Positions 1 through 8,176 of a DNA stretch of 64,000 nucleotides are shown here, in pieces. The stretch covers positions 8,037 through 72,036 of the forward strand of contig NC_017792.1 in assembly GCF_000252445.1 (NCBI RefSeq), written 5' to 3'. The DNA is from Deinococcus gobiensis I-0 (GTDB lineage Bacteria; Deinococcota; Deinococci; Deinococcales; Deinococcaceae). Positions within the stretch are counted from its first letter, which is position 1. Every line of letters starts with the position of its first letter. The notes beneath the pieces were generated by a model that was not told the DNA's origin, made no database searches, and was given only the letters and a program-made list of their open reading frames with translations. The translations under genes and the position numbers were made by a program.

Positions 1-536
1 ATCACGCTCTGTGTCGGAAAGTCAATCTGAGCGAGGTGCATGATTTTCATCGTCATATCCGAGTCCCCAGACAGAGATCGGCGTAGAGCGAACAGCGGCG
101 GATGGTGCCGCAGTTTAGGGTGCGGCCGCATGAGCCAACGCCGGCCGGCTGCAAATTCGCCCTTTGCAAAGAGAATCTGAGCCAGTGCCTCGAGCTCCAT
201 CAACACCTCGAAAAGGCCTTCATCCGCAAGGCCAGTATCCAGCAACGTCCGCATCCGGAACTCGGAAATGCCCAGCAAGCTGGCAAGTGTCGGAGTTTGA
301 TAGGCCTGTGCGAGGGTATAAATGCGTTGCGCAGTGTCCGGGTCGAGCATCGGTACGGGAAAGGATTCCGACGGAGCAATGGGCGTCAGTTGAGCAAATG
401 GCTGACCACGGCGAGTGATCAGAAAGGCCTGACCTTCATGCAGGGCGCTGAGTAGGGTGAGCCACTGGGCACGCGCGGTGTAGAGGTCGATGGGATGTAA
501 GGTGTCCAACTGGTCTTTAGAGTGCCTAATAAGCAC
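1..536 (-). CDS. Phd-like/MbcA-type antitoxin, 3' end outside the window
   Basis: This frame is open on the minus strand from a GTG at 536 to the window edge, about 178 codons. Near residue 30 it has a Phd/YefM-like stretch (EGQAFLITRRGQPFAQLTPI). It then has a helical region (LASLLGISEFRMRTLLDTGL) and a segment like the C-terminal toxin-binding part of Xre/MbcA/ParS antitoxins (FAAGRRWLMRPHPKLRHHPP). The family match is by eye. The GTG start lies inside the palindrome at 522-540, directly after an in-frame stop, so that palindrome could be its operator. It is divergent from the recombinase operon. Its toxin partner, if any, lies to the left, outside the window. An alternative is a general transcriptional regulator. 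Confidence 0.5.
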   Translation of the reverse strand, partial: MLIRHSKDQLDTLHPIDLYTARAQWLTLLSALHEGQAFLITRRGQPFAQLTPIAPSESFPVPMLDPDTAQRIYTLAQAYQTPTLASLLGISEFRMRTLLDTGLADEGLFEVLMELEALAQILFAKGEFAAGRRWLMRPHPKLRHHPPLFALRRSLSGDSDMTMKIMHLAQIDFPTQSV

Positions 537-540
537 CTAT
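522..540. repeat. Left copy of 19-bp near-palindrome flanking the recombinase cassette
   Basis: GTGCCTAATAAGCACCTAT occurs here. The same 19 bases occur on the opposite strand at 5558-5576, so the two copies form an inverted pair around the recombinase/XRE block. Each copy is itself a near-palindrome with GTGC and GCAC arms. It could be an operator for the XRE repressor controlling the divergent promoters, or the terminal repeat of the mobile cassette. The sequence alone does not decide. Confidence 0.75.
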
Positions 541-560
541 GCTACCTTGCCGGGCCGAAC

Positions 561-1985
561 ATGAGTTCATTTCAGCTTCCGGATTTCTCCTCAGGCCCTC
601 TGCTCCAGCGCCGGCCACGCCTGCATCGCATCAATGACCAGTTGACGCTGGTATACCGCAGCGATTTGACACTCCATCAGCCACTCACGCTGATACGGAA
701 GAGATTGGTGCGGCATGTGGCAGTCGCCACCGCCGACCTCTATACCCGGCATTTTCTCGATTTCGAGGAATTTTTGATCAGGTCGGAGGTCACCTGGGAC
801 GCGGCGCCCAGCACCATTCGACAGGTCGCTACGCGATACATCCAGGCTCAGGGAGGACACGTCACCCGGCGCCAGGACCACCTGCTTGCCTCCTCGCCCA
901 TCAGTCCAAGCACCGTCTCAACACAGACCCTTCGGCTGCGCTTCGAGGCACTGCGTTCGATCTACGCGGAAGCGCTCCGAAGTGGGTTGTACCCGCACGA
1001 TCACAATCCGTTCGAGCGCGTCTTGAAAATGGAAGGTCACCGCGGCCTTCCAGCTGCCCCACCCAGTTGGAGCGGGCTCTCCCAGCCCCGCAATACCCGT
1101 TCTACGCCGCAGCAGTACTTCATCTTCCGAGATGGGGTGTGGACGCCCACCCACCTGCTGGATCCAGTCACGCTCTACGAACGTGTGCTCGCCGCATTTG
1201 CAAGCTCAGAGGCTTCCTTGCGAGACCAGTGCATCGTGCACCTGTTGTTTCAGGGGGGTGCGCGAGTTAGTGAAGTCTGCACCCTGACCTTCCATGGATG
1301 GAGGTATGCGCTGAACGGTCAGGAAGCTTTCGGACATAGCTTCAAGCTCCGTAACAAAGGATCAGGTCACTTGGCCATCAAACCAGTTCATACCGACGCG
1401 TCAGCGGGAGAGCTCCTCCGTCAATACTTCCTGACCGAGCGGCGGGCGGTGGATCCGCTAACACCTGAGTTCACCGCCTGGTGCCAGGCCCAAGGCATCC
1501 TCGAAGGTCTGCCGGCTCACTATCACGCATTTTTGCTAGATACAGGCCGCTCACCCGCAGAAGTTCAACTCTTCCTCAATGCCAGAGGAGATGCGTACAC
1601 CGCAAATGCTTTCCGTAAGGGGGCATGGCGACCCTTTCTACACGCAGCCGGGCTCGAGGTTCGGCCGCATCAGGCTAGGCACGCCTTCGTGACCCAACAC
1701 TTGCGGGGCATTGACGAACTGTATTTGCATGATCCCGAAGAGCACCGTCAGGCCAGGCAAGCTCTCGCGGCTTACATGTTCTGGAGAAACCCTATAAAAA
1801 CGTTCCGCAGTTACGACCATAGCCAAACAGAGGAACGGACCTTGACACAACTGACCCTGGTCAGGCGTTGCCTTCAGCAGTCGGAGGGTGAGCGCCAGCT
1901 TAAGGTCGGATCCATGGCTCGTTCCGAGTTTCCAAGTGAACTGGCTCAGCGCTTTTCTCGCGTGACTGGAGCAGATCACAAGTGA
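561..1985 (+). CDS. Tyrosine recombinase, first gene of a three-gene cassette
   Basis: This is a phage-integrase-type tyrosine recombinase of about 474 residues that would cut and rejoin DNA through a 3'-phosphotyrosine. The C-terminal domain shows box I (GGARVSEVCTLT, arginine after GGA) and box II (HQARHAFVTQHL, the H-x-x-R pair). The probable nucleophile is the tyrosine in FRSYDHS. The N-terminal ~200 residues resemble a core-binding SAM-like domain. The ATG at 561 is chosen because the upstream GTG at 522 lies in the palindromic repeat. The stop overlaps the GTG of the next gene (GTGA), which suggests translational coupling. Order and sizes resemble Tn554-type TnpA/B/C and the gamma-mobile-trio modules, by analogy only. 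Confidence 0.85.
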   Translation: MSSFQLPDFSSGPLLQRRPRLHRINDQLTLVYRSDLTLHQPLTLIRKRLVRHVAVATADLYTRHFLDFEEFLIRSEVTWDAAPSTIRQVATRYIQAQGGHVTRRQDHLLASSPISPSTVSTQTLRLRFEALRSIYAEALRSGLYPHDHNPFERVLKMEGHRGLPAAPPSWSGLSQPRNTRSTPQQYFIFRDGVWTPTHLLDPVTLYERVLAAFASSEASLRDQCIVHLLFQGGARVSEVCTLTFHGWRYALNGQEAFGHSFKLRNKGSGHLAIKPVHTDASAGELLRQYFLTERRAVDPLTPEFTAWCQAQGILEGLPAHYHAFLLDTGRSPAEVQLFLNARGDAYTANAFRKGAWRPFLHAAGLEVRPHQARHAFVTQHLRGIDELYLHDPEEHRQARQALAAYMFWRNPIKTFRSYDHSQTEERTLTQLTLVRRCLQQSEGERQLKVGSMARSEFPSELAQRFSRVTGADHK

Positions 1986-4756
1986 AGGGTGGACAGATCC
2001 GCGCCATTCACCACTGGCAGGCCATGTTTGAAGATAAAACTACAGCTCCTAGTAGCGTGTTTCAAGTGCTTCCAAAGAAATTTTTGGAGGAATGTAGAAA
2101 AAGTGGAGTATCATCGAAATTTCAATTTAAGAAGTGTACATCTCTCATTAAATCTAGCGAGTGGAGAGATGAATTATCATTGATTTTTATTTGCTTCGTA
2201 ATCGACACAAGATTTATTGAAAAAAGCGAAACCTATAATTTAATCAAATCGTGTGCAAATTATCTTGCTGAATGTTCTCGAATTGCAGGAGGTAAAGATC
2301 AAGTTCGCCATGATTATCATCTTAAGCCGCGCTATGCTCGCGAATATCTAGAAATATTCCGTACCAAGCATGCAACGCGACTCAATGACCAACTCATTCT
2401 AGCCATCGAGGTTGTGGAAGGAGTACTAGGAAATCTGCCAAAGCGTGAGTCTCAAGCGCTTTCTCATTTTCAACTCGGAATGACGAGCGAAGAGCTATAT
2501 GATGACCTTCGACCTAATACACTGGAAACACTACGCAGTCTTTTGCCCCAAGATTTACAATTTCTACGAGCAACAATATTCGATCCTGACTATAAAGGAC
2601 AAGCACCAAATAGGCTATTGCTGAGATTCCTTTGTCAGCAGTTGACAATAGCCGAGTTTAGTTGGAGTGTGCATTTAATTTTGTATGCAGCCATAAGTTT
2701 ATCAAAGGACAAATCTCAACCTTCGATAATTGAAAAACTCAACGATACATACAGATTTTTATTTTTTCTTGATACTGTTAATTATCGGGAGGACAGTGCA
2801 TTTGATATTCGAACCCGAGTTATTCCCAAGTATCAAAATGAGATAACACGCACCCTTGCATCACATCCTGATCTTAGAGATTACGTAGTATCTTGGCGCG
2901 CCGTTATATCCTTAGGTTTAAAAATACCATCTGCTCATCAAAAAAAGGATTGGAAAGATATAATTAACCAAACATTATACAAAAAATACCTTCAATTTTT
3001 TATTATAGACCAATTCATTTTTTCCTCCAGCGATGAGCTTCAGAATAAGTTGACCACTTATCTTTGGAAGTGGAAAAATTCACCGTACTTCTCTCAGCTC
3101 GTCCTACTGGCTATAGGTCTGGTTTCAAACCAGGAACATCGTCCTGCGTCTGCCATGCATATCGTGCGGGGACTGCGTCTACTCCTTGAGCGCGTGGCTG
3201 AAGAGGAGATGGGGACGTTGAACGCGAAGGCAATTCTCAAGGTACTTGAGTCCAGTGCACCGGACGATCCACAAGGCACGGCTCGACTAATGCTACTGGC
3301 TACAGCCTATCGAGGCGCTTGGCAATCACAGCAGACGTTCCTGCTGCGGCAGCAAGGTCCAGCAGAAATGCCAAGCGACCTGCTGCTCCCAGAACTTCCT
3401 CGGTCCATTGTTTTCAGCCGTCAGGAGAACTCGGCGCGGGTTCTGCGCCAAGAGCGCCGTCAGTCGGCGATCGACAGGGTTGCGGAGTCGTGGGATGAGC
3501 TCCATCGCTGGGCGGATTATCAGCTTGTGGCTTTACGGGCAGTCATGCTGGCATTCCATGAAGTCACATGGAATCAGGACCCACGATATGCGCCAGCTCC
3601 TCAGCCCTTGGATGTCGCTATCTCGGGCCATGGAGAGACTTGGCATTTCACGATCTGGACTGGGAAACTTTTTCACAGCCACGCATTTCGACAGCAAACT
3701 GAGTCGAACATTCCGGAGGAGCATTTTTTTCTGGAATATCGAGGAGTCTCGGGGGTGGCAGAGCCGCAGGGTCTGTGGTGTGCAGACCTCTTTCGCACCT
3801 GGTTCTGTATGGAGGCAGCTCGGCGCTTTGAGGCGACCTGGGGACGTTCAACCGAGTGGCTTCGGTCAGTAGATCCTGGTGTGCTAAATCTTGGCAGATC
3901 GCTCAGCCAGGTCCTACGCCCATCAGTGAAGGCACTTCAGGCGCAGGGACACCCAGTGCCCTGTATCTTTCGGCCTGAATCCGTGTACCGCGCCGCCCTA
4001 TTTGGCGCACTGGCCATGCGCCTGAGCCGCGAGGGAGCGCATCGGGGCCATGAGTCGCTGCAACTGCGCAATGATCAGGATTACCTATTTCTCCATACCC
4101 ACCGGGACCAGGAAACCATTTTCATGAAGCTGCTCCCAAAGGGGCATAAGGGAACGCGAAGTCGGCCAGAGACACCTGCCTATAAGGTCGTGTCGGTCGC
4201 GGCCCTTAGATGCCTAGAAGCTTTGCAGCACCATCGTTGGCTAACGGGAGAGGAATCTAGCGCGTCTCGCATGGGGAAAGCTGGGCAATACGCGTTCCAG
4301 GTCAATCAAAGAGTCATCTCCCTTCAGAGCCTCAATGTCTGTCTCCGGTTCTTGACGTACGGTTTCGGAATGACCAGCCAGGCCGAACCGGACCGGGTGT
4401 TGAACCTGACCTCACATCTGCTGCGATACGGCTTTGCCATCAATGCCCGTCAAAAGGGCATTCACCTCGATGATCTAGCCCTGGCACTGAACCACAAAAA
4501 TGTGCTGACCTCCGCCTACTACGGTCGGCCCACTAGTCTGCAGCAGAGGAACACCCTGGCTCGTGTGGCTCGGCAGGTCAGTGGCCAGTCCATGTCAGAG
4601 ATGAGCCCAGATTTGCCAGAAGTTCTCCTGGACGACTTCTGGCCACTTGCATCTCATGGGGAAGCCTCGTCTTTTGAGCAATGGCTACAGGAGATAGAGC
4701 AGGATCTGGAACGGCGGGAGATGGCATTGATTCAGCAGATGCGGGGGTTGAGCTGA
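1982..4756 (+). CDS. Large second tyrosine-recombinase-like protein of the cassette
   Basis: This 924-residue protein ends in a degenerate tyrosine-recombinase domain. HLLRYGFAINARQ supplies an H-x-x-R box, LALNHKNVLTSAYYG supplies the late histidine and tyrosine, and an earlier arginine block lies near MRLSREGAHRGHESL. The first ~370 codons (to about 3090) are strikingly AT-rich with many AAA, ATA and TTT codons. The remainder has the GC-rich usage of its neighbours, so the gene looks mosaic. The start is a GTG overlapping the upstream stop; an ATG at 2024 is an alternative. The stop overlaps the ATG of the next gene (TGATG). It probably acts with its two partners in site-specific integration, as TnpB does in Tn554. 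Confidence 0.75.
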   Translation: MKGGQIRAIHHWQAMFEDKTTAPSSVFQVLPKKFLEECRKSGVSSKFQFKKCTSLIKSSEWRDELSLIFICFVIDTRFIEKSETYNLIKSCANYLAECSRIAGGKDQVRHDYHLKPRYAREYLEIFRTKHATRLNDQLILAIEVVEGVLGNLPKRESQALSHFQLGMTSEELYDDLRPNTLETLRSLLPQDLQFLRATIFDPDYKGQAPNRLLLRFLCQQLTIAEFSWSVHLILYAAISLSKDKSQPSIIEKLNDTYRFLFFLDTVNYREDSAFDIRTRVIPKYQNEITRTLASHPDLRDYVVSWRAVISLGLKIPSAHQKKDWKDIINQTLYKKYLQFFIIDQFIFSSSDELQNKLTTYLWKWKNSPYFSQLVLLAIGLVSNQEHRPASAMHIVRGLRLLLERVAEEEMGTLNAKAILKVLESSAPDDPQGTARLMLLATAYRGAWQSQQTFLLRQQGPAEMPSDLLLPELPRSIVFSRQENSARVLRQERRQSAIDRVAESWDELHRWADYQLVALRAVMLAFHEVTWNQDPRYAPAPQPLDVAISGHGETWHFTIWTGKLFHSHAFRQQTESNIPEEHFFLEYRGVSGVAEPQGLWCADLFRTWFCMEAARRFEATWGRSTEWLRSVDPGVLNLGRSLSQVLRPSVKALQAQGHPVPCIFRPESVYRAALFGALAMRLSREGAHRGHESLQLRNDQDYLFLHTHRDQETIFMKLLPKGHKGTRSRPETPAYKVVSVAALRCLEALQHHRWLTGEESSASRMGKAGQYAFQVNQRVISLQSLNVCLRFLTYGFGMTSQAEPDRVLNLTSHLLRYGFAINARQKGIHLDDLALALNHKNVLTSAYYGRPTSLQQRNTLARVARQVSGQSMSEMSPDLPEVLLDDFWPLASHGEASSFEQWLQEIEQDLERREMALIQQMRGLS

Positions 4757-5202
4757 TGAGTGTAGACGCCCTGAGACCCTCGTATGAGGCCAAGCGGCGC
4801 CGGTCTCTGACGTTGGTTCAGCAGGCTCTGGAGAGTCTGCATGAGCAAGGGAAGGCGGTGACGATTTCCACCATCGAGGCTGAGACCAGAAAGGTTGATT
4901 CGGATGGCATCGGCGTCAACCGCACCACGTTTAAGCGCAACCCGGAGGTGGCGGCACTAGTGGATCAGGTGCTCTCGCGGCCGCTTCACCGGGCAGCGGT
5001 CCCGCAGTATCACCAGGTGAATACCAACGCCCTTCGGCCAGGCCGGGAATTGAACCGGGCGTTTCACCGGCTATTGAGCAAATCGAAGCAGGAATTGGCC
5101 ACGCGCGTCATTGTGTTGGAGGAGGAACTTCTGGATCTGCGTCAGCAGTTGGCAAACCGAGACCGTTTGGTGATTGAAGAGCAGGAACGCCGCTGGCGCT
5201 GA
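4756..5202 (+). CDS. Small coiled-coil third protein of the recombinase cassette
   Basis: The ATG at 4756 overlaps the stop of the large recombinase and gives 148 residues. The N-terminal half (LTLVQQALESLHEQGKAVTI through VNRTTFKRNPEVAALVDQVL) looks like a small helix-turn-helix fold. The C-terminal part (ATRVIVLEEELLDLRQQLAN) is a heptad-patterned coiled coil. This architecture and third position match TnpC of Tn554-like elements and the small third member of trio modules. It probably binds DNA and sets target choice or orientation of recombination. The role rests on context; the motifs are only structural. Confidence 0.65.
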   Translation: MSVDALRPSYEAKRRRSLTLVQQALESLHEQGKAVTISTIEAETRKVDSDGIGVNRTTFKRNPEVAALVDQVLSRPLHRAAVPQYHQVNTNALRPGRELNRAFHRLLSKSKQELATRVIVLEEELLDLRQQLANRDRLVIEEQERRWR

Positions 5203-5209
5203 TGCCAGG

Positions 5210-5509
5210 TCAGCTGGGCTCAGAATCTGGTCTCGCCTTGGGCTCGTCAATGAGGCCTAGGAGAAACCGGACGTCCACGTCCAGTGCTTCTGCAAGGGCA
5301 AGGACCTCGAAGTCGTATACCGAACGCTGATGGTTCTCGATCCGGATCAGCATTGTTTTGGTGATGCTGTACCCACTGAGTTCGAGGACCCGGGCGCTGG
5401 TGGCTTCCATGGTCATGGGTGGGGTGTGGAGACGGCGGGCAAGGCGGAGACGCTCGGCAATAATGTTCGGCTTCTTCGTCAAGCGCCGAATTGCACTCGC
5501 TTGTCTCAT
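5210..5509 (-). CDS. XRE-family transcriptional regulator
   Basis: This 99-residue protein has a Cro/CI-type helix-turn-helix: the helices span IIAERLRLARRL, ATSARVLELSGYSITKTMLI and RIENHQRSVYDFEVLALAEAL. The last segment, with the RIEN motif and 'LALAEALDVDVRFLLGL', is typical of XRE repressors. It is convergent with the recombinase cassette, ending 8 bases from it. Its promoter region, shared with the divergent gene at 5579, holds the right copy of the palindrome. It probably represses the cassette and its own promoter; this is inferred from the paired palindromes. Confidence 0.8.
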   Translation of the reverse strand: MRQASAIRRLTKKPNIIAERLRLARRLHTPPMTMEATSARVLELSGYSITKTMLIRIENHQRSVYDFEVLALAEALDVDVRFLLGLIDEPKARPDSEPS

Positions 5510-5557
5510 CCGGCCGAATCTACCATTGCCGCCTCAAGAAAAGAAAAGCAGTATGCT

Positions 5558-5580
5558 ATAGGTGCTTATTAGGCACCTAT
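5558..5580. promoter_or_regulatory. Right copy of the palindrome, putative operator
   Basis: The arms ATAGGTGC and GCACCTAT are separated by TTATTAG. The palindrome overlaps the ATG at 5579 and lies about 50 bases upstream of the XRE gene. A -10-like TATGCT sits just to its left at 5553-5558. The same core is repeated inverted at 522-540. Confidence 0.6.
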
Positions 5581-6208
5581 GTCAGATCCTGTCCTATTCT
5601 CATCCCTCACAGTGCGCCAGGCAGTGGTGGATGACACCCAGAGGCTCTGGATTGCCTTTGAGGAAGGTTTCTGGCTCTGGGTGGACCTCGCAGGCTATCT
5701 GGAAAATCAAGCTGTAACGTCTCTACCGCCTTACAACGCTACGCAAGAAGGAATGGACTTGCGGTTATCCCCGCAGAGTCAGCTCTCTTTACCCCTGCTA
5801 TTTCAGCCTACTCAGGCTGGGCTCGAACAGGGCATTTGTGTCTGTGCGATCAGGCGTTCCAAAGAATCTTGGTATCGCCCCCTCCGCCTGACTGGTGTGG
5901 TGTCAAGGCGACGGAGCAAGCCTTCAGTCCACTTGCTGACGAGAGGGTTGACTTTGTCAGCTGATGAGCTCAGGCAAGCGGCTCAGGCTCACGCAATCAG
6001 CGTGCCTTCGTTCCTTTATCGCCTGGACGATCTGTGCCATCTGCTCGAAGGGTCAAGGCTATCTGTATCCAATGTCTTTCACGCGCCCTGGCAATTGACG
6101 TCAGCACAAGTGGGCTATCCCACATTGTGGGCAGCGATTCTGAATGGCCAAATCGGACTGGTGGAGCAGGTGATCGTCGCCAAGGCCAACCGAAAAGGGG
6201 GCAACTGA
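5579..6208 (+). CDS. Hypothetical protein at the edge of the recombinase cassette
   Basis: This is a 209-residue open frame with coding-like composition and no family recognised. The N-terminal part (LTVRQAVVDDTQRLWIAFEE) is faintly reminiscent of phage antirepressor (Bro-N/KilA-type) starts. A proline- and serine-rich middle follows, then a helical C-terminus ending KANRKGGN. There are no membrane segments or nuclease motifs. The ATG overlaps the end of the palindromic repeat, so any transcript would be nearly leaderless and under the same control as the XRE gene. It may be cassette cargo. Confidence 0.5.
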   Translation: MSDPVLFSSLTVRQAVVDDTQRLWIAFEEGFWLWVDLAGYLENQAVTSLPPYNATQEGMDLRLSPQSQLSLPLLFQPTQAGLEQGICVCAIRRSKESWYRPLRLTGVVSRRRSKPSVHLLTRGLTLSADELRQAAQAHAISVPSFLYRLDDLCHLLEGSRLSVSNVFHAPWQLTSAQVGYPTLWAAILNGQIGLVEQVIVAKANRKGGN

Positions 6209-6383
6209 TCTGTTGCAAGAAGAAGAGTCGTCATGCAACACGATGACACATCGCCCTTGGCTCTCCTTGGCCTCTGCAGGCCTCTAGAAGCCTCAGCGGA
6301 GCTGTGGGTGCACATCCGGGCGTGTGCAACCCCTCCAGACGCCTTCTTGACCTTCCTAGGCGGACATGAAGGGGGATGATATG

Positions 6384-6407
6384 GCATTGGTGCATGTGCA
6401 CCAATGC
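6384..6407. repeat. Perfect inverted repeat, 11-bp arms
   Basis: The arms GCATTGGTGCA and TGCACCAATGC are separated by TG. No downstream T-run is seen, so this is more like a protein-binding site or recombination site than a terminator. Confidence 0.8.
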
Positions 6408-6530
6408 TAATAGGAGAACACCGTCTGAGAGCTAGCTAATCTGAATAGATGTTCTTTGCTTAAAACATTATGTTTATCGATGCAACGACTGTTGAGCAAA
6501 ATACCCTCCTGATGCGAGAAAACAGCACAA

Positions 6531-6559
6531 ATCTGCTTGTGCATGATGCACAAGCAGAT
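6531..6559. repeat. Perfect inverted repeat, 14-bp arms
   Basis: The arm ATCTGCTTGTGCAT and its exact reverse complement are separated by a single G. It shares the TGCA-rich character of the palindrome at 6384. There is no U-tract. Confidence 0.8.
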
Positions 6560-6633
6560 GAGCTGAAGTCCGTCCTAGCGAGGGTTTTGAGGATTACCGC
6601 TTTGTCACAGGTAAACTCCCGTCTTACACACAG

Positions 6634-6665
6634 AAACCATCAGGTCTCCGGAGACCTGATGGTTT
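6634..6665. repeat. Perfect 32-bp palindrome without spacer
   Basis: The half-site AAACCATCAGGTCTCC is followed directly by its exact reverse complement, giving 16-bp arms with no loop. It lies 17 bases before the hairpin that ends the minus-strand gene at 6734. Confidence 0.8.
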
Positions 6666-6682
6666 AGGGAGCTGAGAAATTC

Positions 6683-6735
6683 AGAGACCAAGCAAAAGCG
6701 GCAGCCAGAATGGCTGCCGCTTTTGCTTGGTCTCT
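6683..6735 (-). terminator. Very long hairpin at the end of the minus-strand gene
   Basis: Perfect 25-bp arms begin AGAGACCAAGCAAAAG at 6683-6707 and are completed at 6711-6735, with a GAA loop. The right arm overlaps the stop codon of the gene at 6734-7180. The position suggests terminator or 3'-end stabiliser, but the length and perfection exceed an ordinary intrinsic terminator and there is no clear U-run. Confidence 0.6.
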
Positions 6736-7180
6736 ACTTCCTGGTGGTGCGGCTCTTGGCTTTGGGCTTGGCCGCCTTGCGCGAGTTGCCCAGGTGTTGC
6801 CCCTTCTCGAAGCTCGACTGCATCTTGCGCCGCGTCTCTTCCACCATCGCCGCAAAATCCACCGCCCCGGCTTCCACCGCTTCCAGACTCGCCTTCGGGG
6901 CCGCCGTCCGGCGGGTCACCGTACTCAGCGACTCGTTCACCCCGTCAAACCACTTCTGGTAGGCCGGTGTGACATTCACGACCATCTCTTTGACCGTGCG
7001 GGCATACGTCTCGTCCGCACCACGGCGGCGATACGCCTTGGGCAGTTCAAAGCGTTCGGGCAGGTCCGCCGCTTCGATCTTGCCTTCGCGCACCGCATCA
7101 CGAAACTGCTTGTAAAACGCGTCACTGCGTTGGGGGTTCGTCAGCTGTGCCATCTGCGCACTCAACTTTTCGTAGGCCAT
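6734..7180 (-). CDS. Hypothetical basic protein
   Basis: This 148-residue protein is read from the ATG at 7180; a TTG at 7214-7216 would add 12 residues. It is rich in charged helices (AYRRRGADETYARTVKEMV, FAAMVEETRRKMQSSFEKGQ) and ends in a lysine/arginine tail (AAKPKAKSRTTRK) typical of nucleic-acid-binding or nucleoid-associated proteins. No domain is recognised. It is a single gene, divergent from the sulfotransferase, and ends in a 25-bp perfect hairpin. Confidence 0.55.
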   Translation of the reverse strand: MAYEKLSAQMAQLTNPQRSDAFYKQFRDAVREGKIEAADLPERFELPKAYRRRGADETYARTVKEMVVNVTPAYQKWFDGVNESLSTVTRRTAAPKASLEAVEAGAVDFAAMVEETRRKMQSSFEKGQHLGNSRKAAKPKAKSRTTRK

Positions 7181-7321
7181 ATCAAGAGTTATAGGTTCCC
7201 TTTTCTCTGAACGCAAGTCTACTAGGGCATTGCTCCATCATCTTCGTCTCCTTCGCGTCTCAATAATCCACCGACGATTTCTCAACGATTTCCCACTGAG
7301 CTGCGCCAGGAGCAACGCGCT

Positions 7322-8128
7322 ATGACCCAACCCAACTTCATGATCATCGGTGCCGCCAAAGCCGGCACGACCTCGCTCTACCACTACCTCCGGCAGCATC
7401 CCCAGATCTACATGACCCCCACCAAGGAAACCAACTACTTCGCGCTGGTGGGGCACCCCCTGGACTACGCGGGCCCGGGCGATCAGGACTACATCACCCG
7501 CTTCTCGGTTACGACCCCGGAAGGCTATGCGGCACAATTCGCCGGGGTGCAGGGGGAACGGGCCATCGGAGAGGCCTCGCCGCTCTACCTCTACGATGCC
7601 CAGACGCCGCAGCGTCTCAAAGCGGCCGTGCCAGACGTCCGCCTGATCGCGGTGCTGCGAGAACCAGTGACACGGGCCTACTCGGCGTTCTCACACCTGG
7701 TGCGCGACGGCCGTGAACCGGCCGTGAGCTTCGCGGAAGCCCTGGAGCTGGAAGAAGACCGGATCGCGGCGGGCTGGGAGCACATCTGGCACTACACCCG
7801 CATGGGCCGCTATGCCGAACAGCTGCGGCGGTATCAGGCCCTGTTCGCCCCAGAGCAGCTGCGGGTCTACCTGCATGACGACCTGCTCCGTCGCCCGGAC
7901 TGGGTGATGCAGGACCTGCTGAAGTTCCTGGAGGTCGATTCGTCCGCGCTGCCGGATCAGTCCGTGCGGCACAACGTCTCTACGCTGGGTCTGCCGCATC
8001 TGCCACCCCTTCTGCCGAAGGTGCAGGAGCGGCTGGAGGCCCTGTTCACCCCAGAGCGCGAGGCGCTGGCAGAGTTGCTGGGTCGGGATCTCAGAGACTG
8101 GGAGAGACAGGTTCTCACGGCGTACTGA
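7322..8128 (+). CDS. PAPS-dependent sulfotransferase
   Basis: This 268-residue cytosolic sulfotransferase would transfer sulfate from PAPS to a hydroxyl or amine on a sugar, lipid or small molecule. The 5'-phosphosulfate loop is clear near residues 9-18 (GAAKAGTTSLYHYL), close to the N-terminus as expected. The 3'-phosphate-binding segment is LREPVTRAYSAFSHLV around residue 112, with the conserved arginine and serine. The fold matches the heparan-sulfate N-deacetylase/sulfotransferase-like group. The acceptor cannot be inferred. The gene stands alone with no PAPS-synthesis genes nearby and converges on the Imm11-like gene. Confidence 0.9.
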   Translation: MTQPNFMIIGAAKAGTTSLYHYLRQHPQIYMTPTKETNYFALVGHPLDYAGPGDQDYITRFSVTTPEGYAAQFAGVQGERAIGEASPLYLYDAQTPQRLKAAVPDVRLIAVLREPVTRAYSAFSHLVRDGREPAVSFAEALELEEDRIAAGWEHIWHYTRMGRYAEQLRRYQALFAPEQLRVYLHDDLLRRPDWVMQDLLKFLEVDSSALPDQSVRHNVSTLGLPHLPPLLPKVQERLEALFTPEREALAELLGRDLRDWERQVLTAY

Positions 8129-8176
8129 GGAAGAGGGACAGTCAGGCTGGCCTGAGCTGTATCTCCGGACTGAAGG

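Larger units (their letters stand above)
6209..6682. other. Gene-poor stretch with three perfect palindromes
   Basis: No convincing gene is seen; the open frame at 6470-6667 is judged spurious because its sequence is largely inverted repeat. The stretch contains perfect inverted repeats at 6384-6407, 6531-6559 and 6634-6665, listed separately, followed by a fourth at 6683-6735. Confidence 0.7.

Noticed and set aside
102..455. Plus-strand open frame at the left end
   Set aside because: The minus strand carries an antitoxin-like protein with recognisable motifs over the same bases; the plus frame has no family features.
6470..6667. 65-residue open frame
   Set aside because: Most of it is made of perfect palindromes and it has no ribosome site or family similarity.
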